From Rotaria macrura (taxonomy: Eukaryota > Rotifera > Eurotatoria > Philodinida > Philodinidae): a DNA stretch of 64,000 nt. Of the stretch, positions 59,001 to 64,000 are shown in pieces. Every line of letters starts with the position of its first letter. The first letter of the stretch is position 1. The stretch covers positions 1 through 64,000 of the forward strand of contig OENT01000459.1 of assembly GCA_900239685.1 (NCBI GenBank), written 5' to 3'. The notes below the pieces were generated by a model. The model was not told the origin of the DNA. It worked only from the letters and a program-made list of their open reading frames with translations, and did not search any database. The translations under genes were made by a program, and so were the position numbers.

Positions 59001-60322
59001 CTATTGATTTTGAGTCGCAGTCATTTTTACATATCAGTTGTAACGAGTGTATCAATATAAACTCCGCTACATATTTTGCCTTTTTTCCTATACCGACTTT
59101 TGATGAAAAATATTCATCAACATACTAGAAGACAGAAATTTACGTCCTACAATCCAATCATCTATATTTTTCAAATTCATCATACGTTTTAGCGCTTTAT
59201 TAAACATTCATTCAACTGGGATCTATGATTTCCGGTTGATACTTAACAAATTCAAAAATTTTAACAGCAATAGATCTAGAGAAAATTGTGTTCTACTCTT
59301 ACATCATCGTATTCAAAGTTTACATTGTTGTTGCTCAGAAGGAGATCAATACCTTGGAAAATCGTGCTGTTAAAAGTCAAACTTGCCTCATACAACATTT
59401 ACTATCAAGGTTAACTCGAACTAAAATAGAAAATATGACATAGGCTGATTAGAAAATAGCTTTCTTCTCATGTTTAGAATTTTATTTGTAATCTTATAGA
59501 ATATTTAAAATATAGATTTTTCGATAACTGCATCACTTTTTTTCTTCTAAACCGTCACAATTGACTGGTTGAGTTGAAATCAATCGTAGAGTGAAGACAT
59601 TCGATTTTCTCAGAAGTTCTATGTAATTAATATGATGCTCGATGCCATTACAAAGAGTAAAGATTCATCCATTAAACAATTTAAATTTTACATGCTCAAA
59701 ATTTTTATCTCACCGATTTCACACGGACTTTGCCATGTGATACGTTCTACTTGAAGTAGACCTGTTGTAAACCATGTCGCTAATAAATCACGAAGTTCAT
59801 CACTCATTCGTTGAGCATAATCAGATGATTCTAAAATTGTGTGTATATCGATTGAATAAGAAACTATTCCGAAAATCAATGATGTCATTCAAACCCATTT
59901 CAGGAAGAAATTTAATTATATCAGCACGTAGTTGTACAAGTGAATGAACACCGTCAGGCTGTCGTCCGATAAGATGAAATAATTCAGAATATTTCGGTTG
60001 TGTATATGAATGAATCCTTTCACAAGTTTCAACGAAATTCGACGATGTCATTTTTTTAATCTAGTTATTCATAAAGAAAACAGATCTCGAATGAAGACAA
60101 TTTTCTTTTACGAAGGAGAGAAATACTAACTTGTGAAGTAAAATTTTCTTCCGATGGATGATATGTTTTTGCTATATAATTGATAATAGTCATCTTATTA
60201 CGTTCATCACTTGTATCATATTGATGAAGAAATTTTTCAATTTTTTTAAATGCTAATACTGGACTACGAGAACCCAAATAGAAGATATCATTTAATAGTG
60301 GTCGAACTATATTAGTTATCAT
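56048..60322 (-). CDS. MLYCD: malonyl-CoA decarboxylase
   Basis: Eight exons: 60322-60131, 60060-59895, 59830-59714, 57395-57317, 57262-57165, 57107-57000, 56947-56840 and 56463-56048. They sum to 1284 nt, giving 427 residues, against 454-493 in human. Introns are GT-AG and mostly 54-69 bp; one of 376 and one of 2318 bp stand out. Conserved stretches are HSLVQLRADII, LLQVERITWQSPCEI, YEAVHPIRDW, RRCYAY, SAVFYSISATQPGLRGIELG, SSLSPIP, LMRLCAYYL and DPVANFHLRNGAVVWRVNW; the last contains the His known to be catalytic in human MCD. The enzyme converts malonyl-CoA to acetyl-CoA and CO2, relieving inhibition of fatty-acid oxidation. The C-terminus is VSKLL, so the family's C-terminal SKL peroxisomal signal is absent or displaced by one residue. 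A 5'UTR intron or upstream exon is possible, because a good acceptor sits three bases before the ATG. Confidence 0.93.
57396..59713 (-). other. large intron of malonyl-CoA decarboxylase
   Basis: A 2318-bp intron in a gene whose other introns are mostly below 70 bp. I see no nested gene, RNA or clear transposon in it, only AT-rich sequence. Its size suggests an inserted, now decayed element. Confidence 0.7.
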
Positions 60323-60629
60323 TTCTAAAAAGAAAACATTCTAATTAATTACCCGAAGAAAAGAGAACCTTGCTCATTGACGTTTGTTTGTTTTATTAAA
60401 AAACAAAATTATACACTATTGAAAGATAATCAACACAAAGCGACGTTAAGACAAAAGTATTACAAGATATATCTTCAGATTTAACAAATAAATCTAGTCA
60501 ATACATGATTTATTCTGATATTTAGAGGATGGCAATTCGGATATGGATTCTATTGTGAATGTATTCATGCTATCCATACTGAACGCATAGTCCAAAACGT
60601 ATCCCAGTTAGATAAGTCATAAAAAATAG
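60323..60629. other. 5' flank of malonyl-CoA decarboxylase
   Basis: Short AT-rich spacer with no identifiable motif. Confidence 0.4.
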
Positions 60630-60797
60630 CGCGTAAAAATTACACATTTTTACGCGTTTTCTTACTGAAGTAATTGACCTTTTAGGGGAATGACATCTAT
60701 AATCCGTAGCCTTAGGTTACCTTGATGATTTATAAGCAAACATACGTTTACGGATTATAGCAACTATTCCTCTAGGAGGTCATTTACTTCAGCAAAA
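60630..60797. repeat. hairpin plus inverted-repeat element
   Basis: A perfect 11-bp stem, CGCGTAAAAAT / ATTTTTACGCG (60630-60656, loop TACAC), is followed by an imperfect inverted repeat, 60657-60708 with 60748-60797. Its arms share CTGAAGTAA, TGACC and CTATAATCCGTA. It is probably a small MITE upstream of MLYCD. Confidence 0.7.
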
Positions 60798-60806
60798 AGA
60801 GCGCTT

Positions 60807-62965
60807 CATATTTCTAAAGAAATATAAATCGTAAAAATGTGTGATTTTCATGCATTGTTTTTCGTTACTTGTCTGCCTGGGATACGACATGCGTTACAAC
60901 GATATTTACTGATAAGGATAAATGTCGTAACGCAATCCTTCTTCTTTCACCTTATTGTCCTCGAGGATCACCTGAATCGAAAAGTAGCTGTCGATAAAAA
61001 TCAAATTATTGACAATAAAATCAAGTAACAACTATTTAATTATAGCCATAGAATAAATAGATTTCTTGGATACAGACATGATCCTATATGAAATATCACT
61101 CAAGAAATCACTATTGTATGTTCGCATAAAATACATGTTGATGAATACGATCATTGATTTGTTGTTCAAGAAATTTTCTTTTTAATTTCGAAAAGAACCG
61201 ACATTATACAAGACGAGGAACTTGTTCATCAATCCTATGAATGAAATTTCTTAGATACATCTATCTGTATTGAATGCAGTAGAAAAAATATATTAACTTA
61301 TCGAATATTCGAACTCACTCATTTCGAAGTTATTCATCGGGGAACTTTCAAATATCGAAACGATCAAGGAAACATGACGCTTTTGAACAATGTAGTGATT
61401 TCTGAGTGAATAATCGAACAACATATAATTTTTTCAACGTATCATTATTCTGAGTTTCAATTTCAACAAATGTTCGATGATATCGAAAAAAATCTATTTT
61501 TCAATGAAGCCATATATTCAGATAGAATTTAAAAGGATAATCCATGTTTTCGTAATTTTCGATTTACATCTCAATGAACTTTAAACTACTTCTGATGTAC
61601 TATCGTGTATTCATGTGTACGAGACTGAGGGAATAAATATACAGCTTAATCTTTCAGAGCATAGCACATTTCATTTTTATAACTCAGGCTGAAGCTTGAA
61701 TGAAAAGAAATTCCGTTGGAGGTGAATCTCTCGAAGAGGTCGAGTTTTTTCTTTACCTATTTTTCTACGTTCATGTAGGATCCTAGATTTTCAGAAGAAT
61801 CAAATTATCGATATTTGAACTAAAATTTTTCTTTTTGATTGAACTTAACTAGAGAAGGTTGCAGTATAATCTGTTTTAGTTATGAAGAATTGAAAAACTC
61901 TATGTTCTATACGCTGTTTGAAAAAATATCCATTGGAAATATTCAACATCTTGACTAGATCTTACTTTCCTTCCAACAAATGAATATTTCTTTATATGGA
62001 TACTAGAACGTATCTATAGACGCAAATTCGTTGAAATCTACAACGATCATCTCGAAAGGTTCCCTCGTGACATAAGTATACAATCGAGAAAAAATTTAAG
62101 ATTTCATTTATCTAGCAATCTACTCAAAGACGATTTTAAAAAAAGTAAAACAAAATCATTCTTACAAACGAGGTGTCCCCAATCAGATTCATATATTTCT
62201 TTGCAAATAGAAATACGAGTTTGTGGTACGGACTTTGACGGACGCGTTTCTCATTATAATACCTACTGAATCTTAGTGATTCTCAAATCTAGAGACAATA
62301 TTTTCGAAGCAAAAATGTTATGTTCATTAACAAAGATCTTGTACTAATCAAGATCGATGCTTTAGAAATTTCTGCACAAAAGTCTCAACGGAAGTTATGC
62401 ACTTAGAAAATTTTCTCTAGAATGAAGTGTTTGATAAAACTAATAATCTAAATTCAATCAAAAGATTTTTGACACTAAATCAATACTCTTCAAGGTTTGA
62501 ACAATGTCATCTTAAGACTGAGAGAGTTTTTATCGACCATTATTCTTACAAGTCCCTTGTTGGTTACATCATGTGAACTTCCACAGATGAATAAAATTGA
62601 TTACCTGATCGATAGTTATTATTTTTTTCTATAGAAATTCGTTCAAGATCTTTTATGTCATTAATAAATTGTTCATATATATATATATTCCATGAGAAAT
62701 ATTGTTGTTCATTCAGAATTCGACTTTGACTTATGTATATAGTCTTTTACGTGTAGAAAACATATCTTAAATAAAGATGAATTTTATTATTTGAACTTAT
62801 GGAAGACATTATTTATCACATAAATATGAAAGGATGTGAATAAAAATGAAGATCACAATCTAATATTCGTATCACACAAGATTCAGGTATTTGTTCGTTA
62901 AACCAATACAATTTTGAAACGTAATAAAAACATATTATTCTATACGTGGAATGTATAGATTATCG
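60807..62965. other. long intergenic stretch, nothing recognised
   Basis: AT-rich sequence between MLYCD and UGDH without a supported gene. TTTATT at 62783 could serve as a distant poly(A) signal for UGDH on the minus strand. Confidence 0.4.
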
Positions 62966-63860
62966 TTATAGAGGACTTTGATTAGAAAATGGATTTTTCT
63001 GCTGCTTTTTTCCAATACAAAACACATTAAAACCAATGCTCATTAAATGATCATGATCAAGTAAAAGTCTACCATCGAATATAAACGATGGCTTTTGCAT
63101 GGTACTAAAGATTAATTCATAATCTAATTTCTAAACACAATGAAGTGAATATCAAAATGTACTATCAAAAACTAGCTTACTGTAAATTCATCCCATTCAG
63201 TGCAAACAACAATAGCATGAGATTGTTTTGCTGCTTCATAAGGTTCAGTAGCTATTTGAACATGATTACGTACTAAAAATTAATAATGAAAATCATATTT
63301 AGTTCTATGTCAAAAATGTGTTAAGCAAGTTTAGTCTGCATCTATCGACTACAAGATCTTTCAGAAAATCTTGATGAGTATTCGATATATGAAACATAAA
63401 AAAAGCGTTAGTTAAAAATCGATCTTACTTTCTTTTTCGCTCTTACTACTTTGTTCACATAAATCAAGAAAAATTCGATCCGATGTTACTTTTGGATCAT
63501 AAATGTGTAACGTTGCACCTTCGGCAATTAAATATCGGCATACATAAATGCTTGAAGACTCTCTAAATACATTCATAAAAAGCTAAACGATAGTAATCTT
63601 TTCAAACATTGTTCTTTTTAATTTTGTTTTCAACCTTGTATCAGCAGTATCTTTTTTAAATGCAAAACCAAATATAGCAATCTTTTTTCCACTAACACTA
63701 CCAAATAAATGCTCAACAATCATTTGAGCGAAACGTTCACGTTGCCAATCATTTATTTTAACAACTTGTAACCAATATTCAGCGACAGGTTCAAGTTTTA
63801 ATGATTCAGCCAAATAAATCAAATTGTATAGATCCTTTTGAAAACAACTGCCACCAAATC
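62966..63860 (-). CDS. UGDH: UDP-glucose 6-dehydrogenase, C-terminal exons (5' part outside window)
   Basis: Four exons, 63860-63635, 63562-63429, 63272-63181 and 62966-63130 (the last read from 63130 down), join in phase through GT-AG introns of 72, 156 and 50 bp. They give the last about 205 residues. The first visible exon opens with [14 protein letters not shown], carrying the catalytic Cys, then [11 protein letters not shown] and [18 protein letters not shown]. Next come [24 protein letters not shown] and [13 protein letters not shown], and the last exon has [13 protein letters not shown]. The enzyme oxidises UDP-glucose to UDP-glucuronate with two NAD+, feeding glycosaminoglycan synthesis and glucuronidation. 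The exon before 63860 lies beyond the window edge, so the NAD-binding N-terminal domain is not seen. The C-terminal tail ([14 protein letters not shown]) is short compared with vertebrate UGDH. Confidence 0.93.
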
Positions 63861-64000
63861 CTTGAAATCAAAAATATATAATTATCAATAGCCCGCTCAT
63901 TTCAAATCTACTTTATGCATTAACCAATGGATTTCATAGATCGGGAAATATATATATATATATGTTCTGTGAAGCTCAAATTTCTATACAAGTTTACTAA
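63861..64000 (-). other. UGDH intron reaching the window edge
   Basis: Intron sequence upstream of the 63860 acceptor, containing an (AT)n microsatellite near 63949-63963. The donor is outside the window. Confidence 0.6.

Noticed and set aside
1..64000. CRISPR arrays, bacterial operons, rRNA genes or telomeric repeats
   Set aside because: No spaced direct repeats of CRISPR type, no Shine-Dalgarno-led gene series, no rRNA-like stretches and no terminal telomere arrays were seen. The intron structure is eukaryotic.

Overview
The window looks like a piece of a compact, AT-rich animal genome, most probably a bdelloid rotifer (Adineta/Rotaria/Philodina type). This is inference. The signs are metazoan housekeeping genes (SBDS, TOMM22, malonyl-CoA decarboxylase, UDP-glucose dehydrogenase) cut by very short GT-AG introns (about 50-70 bp), together with gene types I associate with bdelloids: an arginine ADP-ribosyltransferase (ART), long FG-GAP/VCBS repeat proteins, ribonuclease-inhibitor-type LRRs, B-box/coiled-coil proteins and an animal laccase. 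Many palindromes and non-autonomous DNA elements lie between the genes.

Layout. 0-6.5 kb: a 361-bp foldback palindrome, one doubtful small two-exon gene, and a decayed LRR gene on the minus strand. 6.5-7.8 kb: an intronless kinesin-13-like motor gene. 8-14.7 kb: mostly non-coding, with a palindrome around an assembly gap (10.2-10.8 kb) and a complex inverted-repeat element rich in AGATCTT (11.4-12.1 kb). 14.7-23.4 kb: a membrane-anchored endonuclease/exonuclease/phosphatase protein, five-exon SBDS, a membrane-anchored type I phosphodiesterase, and a B-box gene broken by a stop and a frameshift. 25.5-30.6 kb: a small inverted repeat, a fragmentary minus-strand gene and a laccase-like multicopper oxidase. 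33.8-45.6 kb: MITEs, a membrane-protein pseudogene, an unknown pseudogene, a small two-exon membrane protein, and a hAT-type non-autonomous element with its 8-bp target duplication, apparently nested in an older element. 47.6-53.2 kb: a short ORF, a perfect 472-bp palindrome, then a four-exon gene. 54.3-64 kb: a MITE, then TOMM22, malonyl-CoA decarboxylase and the 3' half of UDP-glucose dehydrogenase, all on the minus strand.

Most notable is 48504-53154. Splicing at well-formed sites, including a 25-nt micro-exon, gives one open frame of exactly 3939 nt (1312 residues). It joins a complete ART domain with the R-S-ExE residues, a basic stretch, one transmembrane helix and about 20 FG-GAP repeats. 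The predicted protein is a type II membrane protein: an extracellular adhesion-type propeller array tethered to a cytosolic ADP-ribosyltransferase. A perfect palindrome lies 60 bp upstream of its start.

The conserved genes show no operon-like functional link. They cover ribosome maturation (SBDS), mitochondrial import (TOMM22), malonyl-CoA turnover (MLYCD) and UDP-glucuronate supply (UGDH). All calls come from reading the sequence; no database search was run.
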